A DNA stretch of 6,761 bases from Pirellulaceae bacterium (lineage in GTDB: Bacteria > Planctomycetota > Planctomycetia > Pirellulales > Pirellulaceae). The stretch lies in contig JAKVBZ010000075.1 of assembly GCA_022448645.1 (NCBI GenBank), forward strand, positions 1 through 6,761. The letters are read 5' to 3'. Shown in pieces: positions 1 to 6,063 of the stretch. The translations under genes were made by a program, and so were the position numbers. Each line of letters begins with the position of its first letter. Position 1 is the first letter of the stretch. Under the pieces are notes generated by a model. The model saw only the letters and a program-made list of their open reading frames with translations, was not told the DNA's origin and did no database searches.

Positions 1-413
1 GGAAAAAATGCACTCGCAGCATGAGATTCATGATGCTCGGTAAATACAAACCGTTTCTTATAAGCACCTTTTAAGCCTTGCCGCATCTCTCTCGGCAAAT
101 GGAGCTTCTTTCTCAACCATAACGGCATGGCTTTCAGATACGAGAGAAAACCAATCGGAGCGTATGCCAAATAAGTCTCCAGTAGGCGCTCAAACTTAAG
201 AAACGGTTTATCGTAGAATCCCACGTAGTCCAACTGATCAGGTTGGAGCCCTGCTTCGGCAAGGCAATATTCGATCGCATGGGTGGGAAACTCATGATCA
301 TGCTTCTTTCGCGTAAACCGCTCTTCCTGAGCTGCAGCTACAATTTGTCCATCCACAATCAGGGCGGCCGCCGAATCATGATAAAAGGCTGAGATTCCAA
401 GGATTGCAGTCAT
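1..413 (-). CDS. Carbamoyltransferase, NodU/CmcH family (partial, N-terminal part)
   Basis: Seen: reading leftward from an ATG at 413-411, the frame stays open to the window edge for 137 codons. The N-terminus reads ILGISAFYHDSAAALI (residues 4-19), followed by AAAQEERFTRKKHD (26-39), and the fragment ends in EHHESHAASAFF (126-137). Known: these are hallmark segments of the O-carbamoyltransferase family (NodU, CmcH, TobZ), whose Kae1-like N-terminal domain binds metal through an HxxxH pair, here H127 and H131. Such enzymes transfer a carbamoyl group from carbamoyl phosphate, via carbamoyl-adenylate, to a sugar or antibiotic hydroxyl in the cytoplasm. Family members are usually around 550-620 residues, so most of the protein lies outside. 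A GGTGA five bases before the ATG is a fair ribosome site; a GTG three codons upstream is an alternative start. Inferred role: carbamoylating a glycan precursor, given the polysaccharide genes nearby. The substrate cannot be read from this fragment. Confidence 0.93.
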   Translation of the reverse strand, partial: MTAILGISAFYHDSAAALIVDGQIVAAAQEERFTRKKHDHEFPTHAIEYCLAEAGLQPDQLDYVGFYDKPFLKFERLLETYLAYAPIGFLSYLKAMPLWLRKKLHLPREMRQGLKGAYKKRFVFTEHHESHAASAFF

Positions 414-875
414 GTCGATCACCGTGAGGACATACGTTGACTTGTACAGCACTCACAAAGAATAATTCTGCTTCCCGATGTGTGACTGGCTGAGAAGAAC
501 CGGGCTACCGCTGAAGTTCCACATCCGAACAACGATTCCACTCGAAACGTCGGCAACAGACTTCTTCCCGTCACGGAACATCGGTCTCAAACGACCTTCT
601 AGAGAGACCATGGAAACGCTGCCGAATAGGTCTAAACGAACATACATGATTCTAAACGATAATATCCTTAAGTCCCCCTCCGATTCTCGTGCCACAAATT
701 GGGGACAATCGTCGTGCTAACGCCAGTTCCTGAAAATGTGTTACGATTGGAGTTTGCACTTTGACTTATCCGAATTATACGAGGAAATACCGTATTCTCC
801 TTAATGCTGATGGTCCCTTTCGTAAGGTTACCGGTCCCATCAAGCTGAACTCCTGACACGATTTGGCAGAACACC
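414..875. other. Divergent intergenic region, no gene seen
   Basis: This 462-base stretch lies between the leftward carbamoyltransferase and rightward tadA, so it should hold promoters for both. Open frames of about 70-80 codons exist on both strands, but they overlap one another, show no recognisable protein motif and read as low-complexity chance frames. Small inverted repeats are present (AATAC-C-GTATT near 786-796; CCTT-TCGT-AAGG at 816-827), too short to call as elements. One weak sigma70-like promoter candidate is listed separately. Otherwise I see nothing in it. Confidence 0.6.
437..466 (+). promoter_or_regulatory. Candidate sigma70-type promoter upstream of tadA
   Basis: TTGACT (437-442) matches the -35 consensus at five of six positions. 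AATAAT (461-466) matches the -10 consensus at five of six, with an 18-base spacer. It points right, toward tadA, and would give a leader of roughly 400 bases, which is long. A match of this quality can arise by chance in an AT-richer spacer, so this is only a candidate. Confidence 0.22.
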
Positions 876-1325
876 ATGCACGAAAAGTATATCCGGATGG
901 CGCTGGAGCAAGCTCAGCATGCAGCAGCCCAAGACGAAGTACCTGTCGGGGCGGTTATCGTACGCAACGATCAGGTCATTGCCGCGGCTCACAATGCTCG
1001 TGAACAACTTCGTGACCCAACCGCACACGCAGAAATGATCGCAATCACACAAGCTGGTGAAGCTTGTGAAACTTGGCACCTTACAGATTGCATCATGTAC
1101 GTGACGCTCGAACCGTGCCTCATGTGCGCTGGGGCAATCCTGAATGCACGTTTGCCATTATTAGTCTACGGAGCCTCAGATCCCAAGGCGGGAGCTGTAA
1201 ATTCACTCTATCAGGTACTTCAGGACGAACGGCTCAATCACGAAACTCAAATCGTCGCTGGGATCATGGCACAGGACTGCGGAGACATCCTTACCAATTT
1301 TTTTCGTGAAAAACGACTGCGTTGA
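876..1325 (+). CDS. tadA: tRNA-specific adenosine deaminase TadA
   Basis: TadA converts adenosine to inosine at the wobble position (34) of tRNA-Arg(ACG), allowing it to read CGU, CGC and CGA; it is normally essential and cytoplasmic. Seen: a 149-residue cytidine/deoxycytidylate-deaminase fold protein with the N-terminal EVPVGAVIV segment (residues 21-29), the zinc/catalytic HAE motif (H51, E53 as proton shuttle) and the second zinc motif PCLMC (C81, C84). The tail LTNFFREKRLR resembles the C-terminal helix that contacts the anticodon loop in known TadA proteins. Leucine 82 stands where many homologues have proline in PCPMC; this should be tolerated. E. coli TadA is 167 residues, so the length is normal. 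The ATG at 876 is the only plausible start: an in-frame stop lies at 846-848 with no ATG, GTG or TTG between. No clear Shine-Dalgarno precedes it. It stands alone, probably a housekeeping neighbour of the glycan genes. Confidence 0.97.
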   Translation: MHEKYIRMALEQAQHAAAQDEVPVGAVIVRNDQVIAAAHNAREQLRDPTAHAEMIAITQAGEACETWHLTDCIMYVTLEPCLMCAGAILNARLPLLVYGASDPKAGAVNSLYQVLQDERLNHETQIVAGIMAQDCGDILTNFFREKRLR

Positions 1326-1650
1326 TTCGAATGACACAGCGGCCTGGCTAGAAAACGCCACGACGAATCCTAACCTTTGTGCGATCAATGCCTCCTGCCT
1401 AAAGCCTAATACCTAGAAAAACACAATTCCTAAGTTCCCTTGGCGATGACGTGCGACATGAAAAACTACATTACCAGCAAAGCCCACTCCGGCAAAAGCA
1501 AAAAGCCCCATCCAACAATCAAGCCGATGGTTTAAGGACTGTCAAACGGCAGCTGAATTCCGGAATTGCGAATCCGGCATTCTTTAGTCAGTCGTCACTA
1601 GAATTTCGTCATTTTCCATGACCGATTCCATCAGTGGGCGAGTTTTCCAA
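1326..1650. other. Convergent intergenic region, no gene seen
   Basis: These 325 bases lie between the 3' ends of tadA (plus) and the HAD phosphatase gene (minus). No convincing reading frame was found. I looked for a small SRP RNA, because ffs lies near tadA in some bacteria, and saw no sequence resembling its conserved GGAAG/AGCA hairpin core. The only structure that stands out is the hairpin at 1555-1582, listed separately. Confidence 0.6.
1555..1582 (+). terminator. Imperfect hairpin between convergent genes, possible terminator
   Basis: The arms GAATTCCGGA (1555-1564) and TCCGGCATTC (1573-1582) pair over nine positions with one mismatch (T1559 against C1578) and an eight-base loop. Three T residues follow on the plus strand (1583-1585); no T-run follows on the minus strand. 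A perfect 12-base palindrome, AATTCCGGAATT (1556-1567), overlaps the left arm and could compete. The position between converging tadA and the phosphatase gene suits a terminator, but it is 230 bases past the tadA stop and the U-tract is short. Confidence 0.3.
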
Positions 1651-2247
1651 CTAGGAGTGCTTCAATATCCAATCTGCCGCCGATAACAGATCTGTTGTTG
1701 TCACAAAATCTTCCCGATACGATTCTTCATCCGAACTCAATCCATGTCCGGTTTCCACGAGAATCGATCCACAGCAACCGGCGTTCTGACCCGCAAAAAG
1801 GTCACTGAGCCGATCACCGATCATCCACGACCTGGATAAGTCAAGTTCTAGTTGTTCTGCGGCGGACAGGAGCATACCAGGCCCCGGCTTGCGGTAAAAA
1901 TCTTCGATCGTCGTGCGGTCGGATGTGGCAGGCTTGGTGGGGCAATGCAGGATGGCATCAAATGTGACGTCCTTGTGGTGAAACAGCTGACACATATGCT
2001 CATGCACTTGTTCGACATCATCTTCGCTCATCAAGCCTCGTCCCACACCCGATTGGTTGGTGACGATCACCAAAGAAAATCCAGCAGTTTGCAGTTTCCC
2101 GAGCGATTCTGCCGCGTCAGGCAACAGCTCGACCTGTTCCGGTCGGCTCAGAAAAGGTACCTCAGCGATCAAGGTACCGTCTCGGTCCAAAAATACAGCT
2201 GGCTGGCCGGCACTAGCTTGGAGGTTCATTTTGTTGGTCATCAGCAT
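1651..2247 (-). CDS. HAD-IIIA phosphatase, GmhB/HisB-N-like, lacking the zinc loop
   Basis: Seen: 198 residues with the HAD motifs in order: FLDRDGTL (19-26; nucleophile D21, acid/base D23), TNQSGVGRG (63-71), RKPGPGML (119-126; K120) and IGDRLSD (143-149; D145, D149). Known: this layout is that of D-glycero-D-manno-heptose 1,7-bisphosphate 7-phosphatase (GmhB) and the histidinol-phosphatase domain of HisB. GmhB makes heptose 1-phosphate for ADP- or GDP-heptose. Both groups normally bind structural zinc through a CxH...CxC loop just before RKP. Here that loop reads C102, T104 ... D116, Y118, so three of four ligands are gone. The exact substrate is therefore uncertain; a sugar bisphosphate for the glycan made by the neighbouring genes is the best inference. 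The start is ambiguous: ATG codons at 2247, 2241 and 2229 all overlap the 3' end of the upstream transferase gene, implying co-translation. Length is normal for GmhB (about 190). Confidence 0.9.
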   Translation of the reverse strand: MLMTNKMNLQASAGQPAVFLDRDGTLIAEVPFLSRPEQVELLPDAAESLGKLQTAGFSLVIVTNQSGVGRGLMSEDDVEQVHEHMCQLFHHKDVTFDAILHCPTKPATSDRTTIEDFYRKPGPGMLLSAAEQLELDLSRSWMIGDRLSDLFAGQNAGCCGSILVETGHGLSSDEESYREDFVTTTDLLSAADWILKHS

Positions 2248-2890
2248 CTTTCGTTGTCGGAGATCGCTGCTTCTCCGACGGAGTGCCCATAAACTCCGTC
2301 ATGGTTGCCTGCCCCTCAGCTGAGATATCACGTCGTCCCAGCACACGCTGAGCGGTCATGGCCAAAATCTTCCAATCGAGCCCCAGGCTAAGATGATCCA
2401 CGTACCACACGTCCAGTTCAAATCGCTCCTCCCAGGAAATCGCGTTGCGACCGTTCACTTGTGCCCATCCGGTGATGCCAGGTCGAGTTTCGAGCCGCCG
2501 AATTTGCGCTCCGGCATACCGTTCAATGTAGGAAGCATAAAGCGGACGAGGTCCCACCAGGCTCATGTCTCCGCGTATCACATTCCACAACTGAGGCAAC
2601 TCGTCCAGGCTCGAATTACGGATCCGTCGTCCTGTCGGAGTGAGGCGAAGTTCATCCGGTAGCAATTCCCCGTCATCCCCACGCGCGTCGGTCATACTAC
2701 GAAATTTAAACAGCGTAAAATGCCGGCCATGCAGACCGCCGCGCGGCTGGGTGAAGATAGCGGGACTACCCAGTTTCCAACGCACCATGACAAACACCAC
2801 CAGCATCAATGGGCTGAGCAGCACGGCCAACATCGTTGCCAGCAATAAATCCAACAGCCGTTTTCCGCCGTTGCGATAGATCTGGATCAT
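2213..2890 (-). CDS. Bacterial sugar transferase (monotopic phosphoglycosyl transferase, PglC-like)
   Basis: Seen: 225 residues. An N-terminal KRLLD (10-14) leads into one hydrophobic stretch (about 15-36) interrupted by Ser26-Pro27, the helix break typical of the re-entrant membrane helix. FTLFKFRSM (58-66), SLDELPQLWNV (94-104; catalytic dyad D96-E97), GDMSLVGPRP (107-116) and GITGWAQVNGR (138-148) follow. Known: this is the Bac_transf family (PglC, WcaJ and WbaP C-terminal domains), which moves a phospho-sugar from a UDP-sugar to undecaprenyl phosphate at the inner face of the membrane, the first committed step of a surface glycan. It lacks the extra N-terminal membrane helices and CoA-binding-like domain of WbaP/WcaJ, so it is the minimal form. 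The sugar cannot be told from sequence. The hydrophilic tail after residue 200 overlaps the next gene. Its ATG overlaps the stop of the upstream GT4 gene by four bases (ATGA), suggesting translational coupling. Confidence 0.95.
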   Translation of the reverse strand: MIQIYRNGGKRLLDLLLATMLAVLLSPLMLVVFVMVRWKLGSPAIFTQPRGGLHGRHFTLFKFRSMTDARGDDGELLPDELRLTPTGRRIRNSSLDELPQLWNVIRGDMSLVGPRPLYASYIERYAGAQIRRLETRPGITGWAQVNGRNAISWEERFELDVWYVDHLSLGLDWKILAMTAQRVLGRRDISAEGQATMTEFMGTPSEKQRSPTTKDADDQQNEPPS

Positions 2891-4119
2891 GCTTTTGGTC
2901 CAGGCGAGGCGACATCGTGCAATACCTGCATGAATTGTTTCGCATGCTGGTTACGGTTAAAGTGCTGTTCTACGTATTGGCGGCCACACCTGCCCATGCC
3001 TGGCCCCGGTGACTCCTCAGCCGCCAACAGCCTCACCGCATCTGCCAATTGCTCATCGTTACCCGGCTCCACAAAAACCCCGGCTTGACCTTGTTCCACC
3101 ACGTCTCGAATCACTCCATCGATACCCAGAATTACGGGGCGTCCTGCAGCCATATAGTCGAACACTTTATTGGGATAGACCGTGCGAAACATGCGGATAT
3201 TCTTCAACGTGGCCACACAAGCGTTCGAGGCCGCCAACACTTCGTGCATGCGGTCTTTAGGATAAGTTCCCGCAAATGTAACATTCGTCAACTCTAGAGA
3301 ACTCGCTTCGGCTTTGAGATTGTCACTTTCTTTCCCATCGCCAACCAGTAAAAAATGTATTCGATCGTTTTCTCTCAAGCGATTCGCAGCCCGCAGGATG
3401 GTACTGATATCGTTTGCCATGCCTAACGCGCCGGCGTAGGTAACGAGGTACTTGTCATCCAGTCCCCATTCTTGCCGAAGCTGCTCGCCGGTCGCCTCAG
3501 GCTGGAACATTTCCGGAGCCACGCCGTTAGGTACAACACTGATCCGAGGATCCGGAATTCCCTTTTCCATCAAATATTCCCGAAATGCCGGAGAGTTAAC
3601 CACAATGTGGCTGGCACGGGCATACATAAAATTCTCGAGCCAACGGGACAACCCAATAAGCAACCGACTCTTGAGCACGCCAATATCGATGGCAAACTCG
3701 GGCCACAAATCGCGAATTTCCAAGACGAACGGTTTGCGCTTTAGCGACGCGATCAACCAGGCAGAGACGAGTTGAAAAATGGGGGGGCTCGTCCCAATCA
3801 CAACATCCACTGGCCCTGCGCGAAGTCCAGCGAATACGGACGACACCATAAAACTGCAAAATGCCAAGATCCGATGAACAAAACTGGTGTGGAGCGTCGG
3901 CAACGTGTAGGCACGCAATAACCGAATGTCATCGATCTGTTGGCGAGTTACCAAGCCCCGAGTCCCTGCGATACGTTCACCCGTCAGATAGTCCACTGTC
4001 CCAGTGATCATCGTGGCTTGGTGACCATCCCGGACCCAATTCTTCATGAGTTCAAAATGCCGCGTCCCACCGGCATGTGTAGGTTCTACAAAATTCTGAT
4101 GCACAACGAGAATCTTCAT
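2887..4119 (-). CDS. Glycosyltransferase family 4 (WbuB-like)
   Basis: Seen: 410 residues forming a GT-B fold. The N-terminal acceptor domain begins MKILVVHQNF and has a glycine loop HAGGTRHFE (15-23). A characteristic EIRDLWPE segment lies at 134-141. The C-terminal donor domain starts near VPNGV (196-200), followed by TYAGALGMANDI (227-238), LLVGDGKE (257-264) and NKVFDYMAAGRPVI (317-330). Known: DLWPE and this donor-site layout are typical of GT4 enzymes close to WbuB, an L-fucosamine transferase of O-antigen synthesis; the family retains stereochemistry and uses nucleotide sugars. D321 occupies the place where many relatives have glutamate in the EX7E region. Inferred role: adding a sugar to the lipid-linked intermediate made by the next gene's product, on the cytoplasmic face; donor and acceptor are unknown. 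It is first of three overlapping minus-strand genes. No strong Shine-Dalgarno precedes the ATG at 4119, only an AAGAA about ten bases upstream. Confidence 0.94.
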   Translation of the reverse strand: MKILVVHQNFVEPTHAGGTRHFELMKNWVRDGHQATMITGTVDYLTGERIAGTRGLVTRQQIDDIRLLRAYTLPTLHTSFVHRILAFCSFMVSSVFAGLRAGPVDVVIGTSPPIFQLVSAWLIASLKRKPFVLEIRDLWPEFAIDIGVLKSRLLIGLSRWLENFMYARASHIVVNSPAFREYLMEKGIPDPRISVVPNGVAPEMFQPEATGEQLRQEWGLDDKYLVTYAGALGMANDISTILRAANRLRENDRIHFLLVGDGKESDNLKAEASSLELTNVTFAGTYPKDRMHEVLAASNACVATLKNIRMFRTVYPNKVFDYMAAGRPVILGIDGVIRDVVEQGQAGVFVEPGNDEQLADAVRLLAAEESPGPGMGRCGRQYVEQHFNRNQHAKQFMQVLHDVASPGPKA

Positions 4120-4341
4120 GCGTATTATTTCTTAACGTTCTCTTACCATTTCCTAACGGCCCCCCATGCATCCACCGCTTCGGCCAGGCATTCCACCAAA
4201 GATGACGGGCGGTGTCCATAGGATACTGATTCGGCAGTCCACCGTTCCTTTGGTGATAACACAGACGAAGATATCCGGATCTGGAAACTCTGCAGAGACC
4301 GTCGACCGTGACAAAGAATCCACACGAACGATCGTTGTACG

Positions 4342-4370
4342 ATTGAACGCACAGAAAGCAGAAACGTCAA
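4342..4370 (-). promoter_or_regulatory. Candidate promoter for the three-gene glycan operon
   Basis: Read on the minus strand, TTGACG (4370-4365) matches the -35 consensus at five of six positions. TTCAAT (4347-4342) matches the -10 at four of six, after a 17-base spacer. It faces the glycosyltransferase gene and would leave a leader of about 215 bases. The match is moderate and other promoters are possible. Confidence 0.28.
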
Positions 4371-4448
4371 AACTCTTGACATGAAATTTGGCACTCGACA
4401 AATTACAACAGCCGTTTTCCAATTCCTAATTCTGGACGCTGTTTCGAA

Positions 4449-4457
4449 TGTTATAAT
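4449..4457 (+). promoter_or_regulatory. Candidate extended -10 promoter element
   Basis: TGTTATAAT gives a perfect TATAAT (4452-4457) preceded by the TGN of an extended -10 element. No good -35 hexamer sits at the usual distance, which extended -10 promoters can tolerate. It points right; the next coding start is about 490 bases away, so a transcript would run through the hairpin-rich segment first. Confidence 0.27.
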
Positions 4458-4692
4458 AAACAATTGGAAGCATCAAGTAACGTTTGTTGGGCGTTTTTAT
4501 CTAAGTGTCGTATCTAGATTAATCCATTGGCTCGACCGTCGGTTTTATTCCCACTGCCCATTGGTTTCACCCGCATGTCAATGCCAGGTCATTTGGACGC
4601 ACTCGCAATGCTTCTCTGACTTTCTATGGGGCCAACACTCCGGGAAAGATTCGTAGACTAGGACAACGAACCAGTTTTAAAAAAGTGAGACG

Positions 4693-4733
4693 GTGCGATG
4701 CGAACGTCGACCGGAGCATCTTCGCATCGGCAC
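4693..4733. repeat. Inverted repeat / hairpin B, 12 base pairs
   Basis: GTGCGATGCGAA (4693-4704) pairs with TTCGCATCG (4721-4729) and CAC (4731-4733), with only G4730 bulged. The loop is 16 bases (4705-4720). The nine inner pairs are perfect and GC-containing. Read on the minus strand, the stem is followed after about eight bases by a run of six T (4684-4679), which is too far for a textbook terminator. It may be an RNA structure or a protein-binding site. Confidence 0.6.
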
Positions 4734-4746
4734 AGGTACTGGGTAT

Positions 4747-4788
4747 CGTGTACGAGAGATTGGTTAAACTGAACCATCTCTTGACACG
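4747..4788. repeat. Inverted repeat / hairpin C, 17 base pairs
   Basis: The left arm (4747-4765) pairs with the right arm (4772-4788) over 17 positions, one of them G-U (4754-4782). Two single-base bulges (A4752, T4760) lie in the left arm and the loop is six bases (AAACTG, 4766-4771). On the plus strand it is followed directly by TTTT (4789-4792), so it could end a short rightward transcript. It begins only 13 bases after hairpin B, making a tandem pair. Confidence 0.62.
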
Positions 4789-4948
4789 TTTTCGAATTGA
4801 AATGACTTGTGTACTGGAAAAACCAGCGTAGTTAAGCGATATTAGCTCTGGCAGGTTCTTGTAGGATTCTAATAGGATCGATCCTGTTGATATCTCACAA
4901 TACGCCATCGAGTCCGCTTACCTTTCGCTTCCTCCGAACGTCCTGTGC

Positions 4949-5971
4949 GTGGACTCCCTGGTACAGGGTATTTCATACAACGAGTTGCACTCGGTGGGAA
5001 TTGGACAGCCACGCATGCTGGAACTTCTAAAACCATGGGGACGGGCGATCAAGTACAACTACATGTTGCGCCGTGCGCGGAAACTGGCCAACCACGCGAA
5101 CCTCGCTTTACCAGAAACCAGCTCCATAGAACTCCCTCCCATCCATTTCTTCTTCGGTTGCGGTCGTAGTGGCACAACCATTCTGGGACGTGTGTTCGGC
5201 ACACACCCGGAAGTTTGCTACTTATTTGAGCCTTACCACAGCTGGGCTGCCATCGACGACCGTACGGACATGGTACACCTGTACGTTGAAGGCGAAGCTC
5301 GCTGTATCATGCGAGCGGAAGACGCCAGCGATGCTATTCGAGCCCGTTTCGAACACGTGATCGTTCGTGAAGGCCTGCGGCGCAATCTGCCAGCTGTGAT
5401 TGAAAAGACACCGATTAATGCGCTGCGACTTGGTTACTTAAATGAATTGGCGCCAACCGCTCGCTATGTACACATTTCCCGCGACGGCATGGACGTCTGC
5501 CGGTCCATTGTGAAACGTGCCGAAGCTGCCGATTCCAGGATTGCAGGCGTTCCCAATTACAATCATTGGTGGGGTCGCCATGGAGTAAAGTGGGACAGTC
5601 TCGCACGCGATGGGGCGGCGGCAGGATACTATGCCGAAGAGATCTCCGCACTCCAAAACGACATGGCTAAGGGGGCCTATGAATGGCTGGTCACCCAACG
5701 TGAAGTTCAGAAATACCGAGCCACACTCAACTCCCGTTTCTATGAAATCACTTATTCCGATTTGACTCACCACCCGCGCGAAACAATCATTGGGATATGC
5801 CAGTTCCTTGGCCTATCCACACCAGACTCGTGGATCGCCGAAGTAACAAGCACCATCAAACCGGGACGCCACGGTGGCGACGATGTATTGCGATTGCCAC
5901 CCACGATGGCGAATGATTTTAATAACGCACAAAGTCGGTTCGCATTTGCCGGTCGGGCAGCTTCCACCTAG
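4949..5971 (+). CDS. PAPS-dependent sulfotransferase family protein
   Basis: Seen: 340 residues from a GTG start. FFGCGRSGTT (68-77) is the 5'-phosphosulfate-binding loop that binds PAPS. LFEPYHSWAAID (92-103) and EKTPINALRL (152-161) follow, then the 3'-phosphate-binding segment YVHISRDGMDVCRSI (173-187), with R178 and S186 as the expected contacts. A late YEITYSDLTHHPRETI stretch (265-280) matches the usual family C-terminal region. Known: such proteins move sulfate from PAPS to hydroxyls of sugars or other acceptors. Inferred: with glycosyltransferase genes nearby, sulfation of a surface glycan is the likely job; acceptor unknown. No signal peptide or membrane segment is visible, so it is probably cytoplasmic. 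The start is uncertain: the frame is open back to a TAG at 4862-4864, GTG 4949 has no Shine-Dalgarno, and ATG codons at 5015 (M23) and 5063 (M39) would both keep the whole catalytic domain. Confidence 0.91.
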   Translation: MDSLVQGISYNELHSVGIGQPRMLELLKPWGRAIKYNYMLRRARKLANHANLALPETSSIELPPIHFFFGCGRSGTTILGRVFGTHPEVCYLFEPYHSWAAIDDRTDMVHLYVEGEARCIMRAEDASDAIRARFEHVIVREGLRRNLPAVIEKTPINALRLGYLNELAPTARYVHISRDGMDVCRSIVKRAEAADSRIAGVPNYNHWWGRHGVKWDSLARDGAAAGYYAEEISALQNDMAKGAYEWLVTQREVQKYRATLNSRFYEITYSDLTHHPRETIIGICQFLGLSTPDSWIAEVTSTIKPGRHGGDDVLRLPPTMANDFNNAQSRFAFAGRAAST

Positions 5972-5998
5972 ATAAAATCAGGACGCTTGATGGGTAAT

Positions 5999-6030
5999 CG
6001 AAAAGGATTGAATTCAGCCAAATTTTTTCG
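5999..6030 (+). terminator. Weak AU-rich stem-loop after the sulfotransferase gene
   Basis: CGAAAAGG-A-TT (5999-6009) can pair with AA-A-TTTTTTCG (6020-6030) with two G-U pairs and one A-A mismatch around a ten-base loop. It lies 27 bases past the sulfotransferase stop. It is AT-rich and lacks a GC core, so it may not terminate; the downstream gene could be co-transcribed. Confidence 0.18.
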
Positions 6031-6063
6031 TTTCGACCAATTGCCGTACTAAGCCTCTTCCAG

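Larger units (their letters stand above)
4120..4948. other. Large divergent intergenic region with inverted repeats
   Basis: These 829 bases separate the leftward glycan operon from the rightward sulfotransferase gene. Several overlapping open frames of 70-105 codons occur on both strands, none with a recognisable motif, and I do not call any as a gene. The left half holds candidate promoters facing each way. The right part is rich in self-complementary sequence: a short TTCGT/ACGAA pair (4650-4670), two strong hairpins (4693-4733 and 4747-4788), a CTGG/CCAG mini-hairpin (4814-4826) and a perfect 12-base palindrome AGGATCGATCCT (4874-4885). No tRNA, tmRNA, RNase P or SRP RNA signature was recognised. 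Confidence 0.6.

Noticed and set aside
453..877. Open frames of 69-80 codons on both strands between the carbamoyltransferase and tadA
   Set aside because: They overlap each other in opposite directions, lack motifs and ribosome sites, and their compositions do not look like conserved protein. Treated as chance frames.
1203..1388. Antisense frames over tadA (1203-1388 and 840-1079, minus)
   Set aside because: They are shadows of the tadA coding frame, whose catalytic motifs leave no doubt about the real strand.
1326..1650. Possible small SRP RNA gene next to tadA
   Set aside because: This arrangement is known in some bacteria, but the conserved SRP core motif is not visible on either strand here.
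4376..4404. Perfect -35 hexamer TTGACA on the plus strand
   Set aside because: The hexamer at the 17-base spacing is CAAATT, only three of six matches to TATAAT, so a full promoter is not supported.
4143..4463. Overlapping minus-strand frames (89 and 106 codons) just upstream of the GT4 gene
   Set aside because: Two frames compete over the same DNA, neither has a recognisable domain or ribosome site, and they cover the expected promoter region of the operon.
4381..4656. 91-codon plus-strand frame with some hydrophobic segments
   Set aside because: It begins on the last base of a TTGACA, has no Shine-Dalgarno, and its rich mix of Trp, Cys and His looks like random translation.
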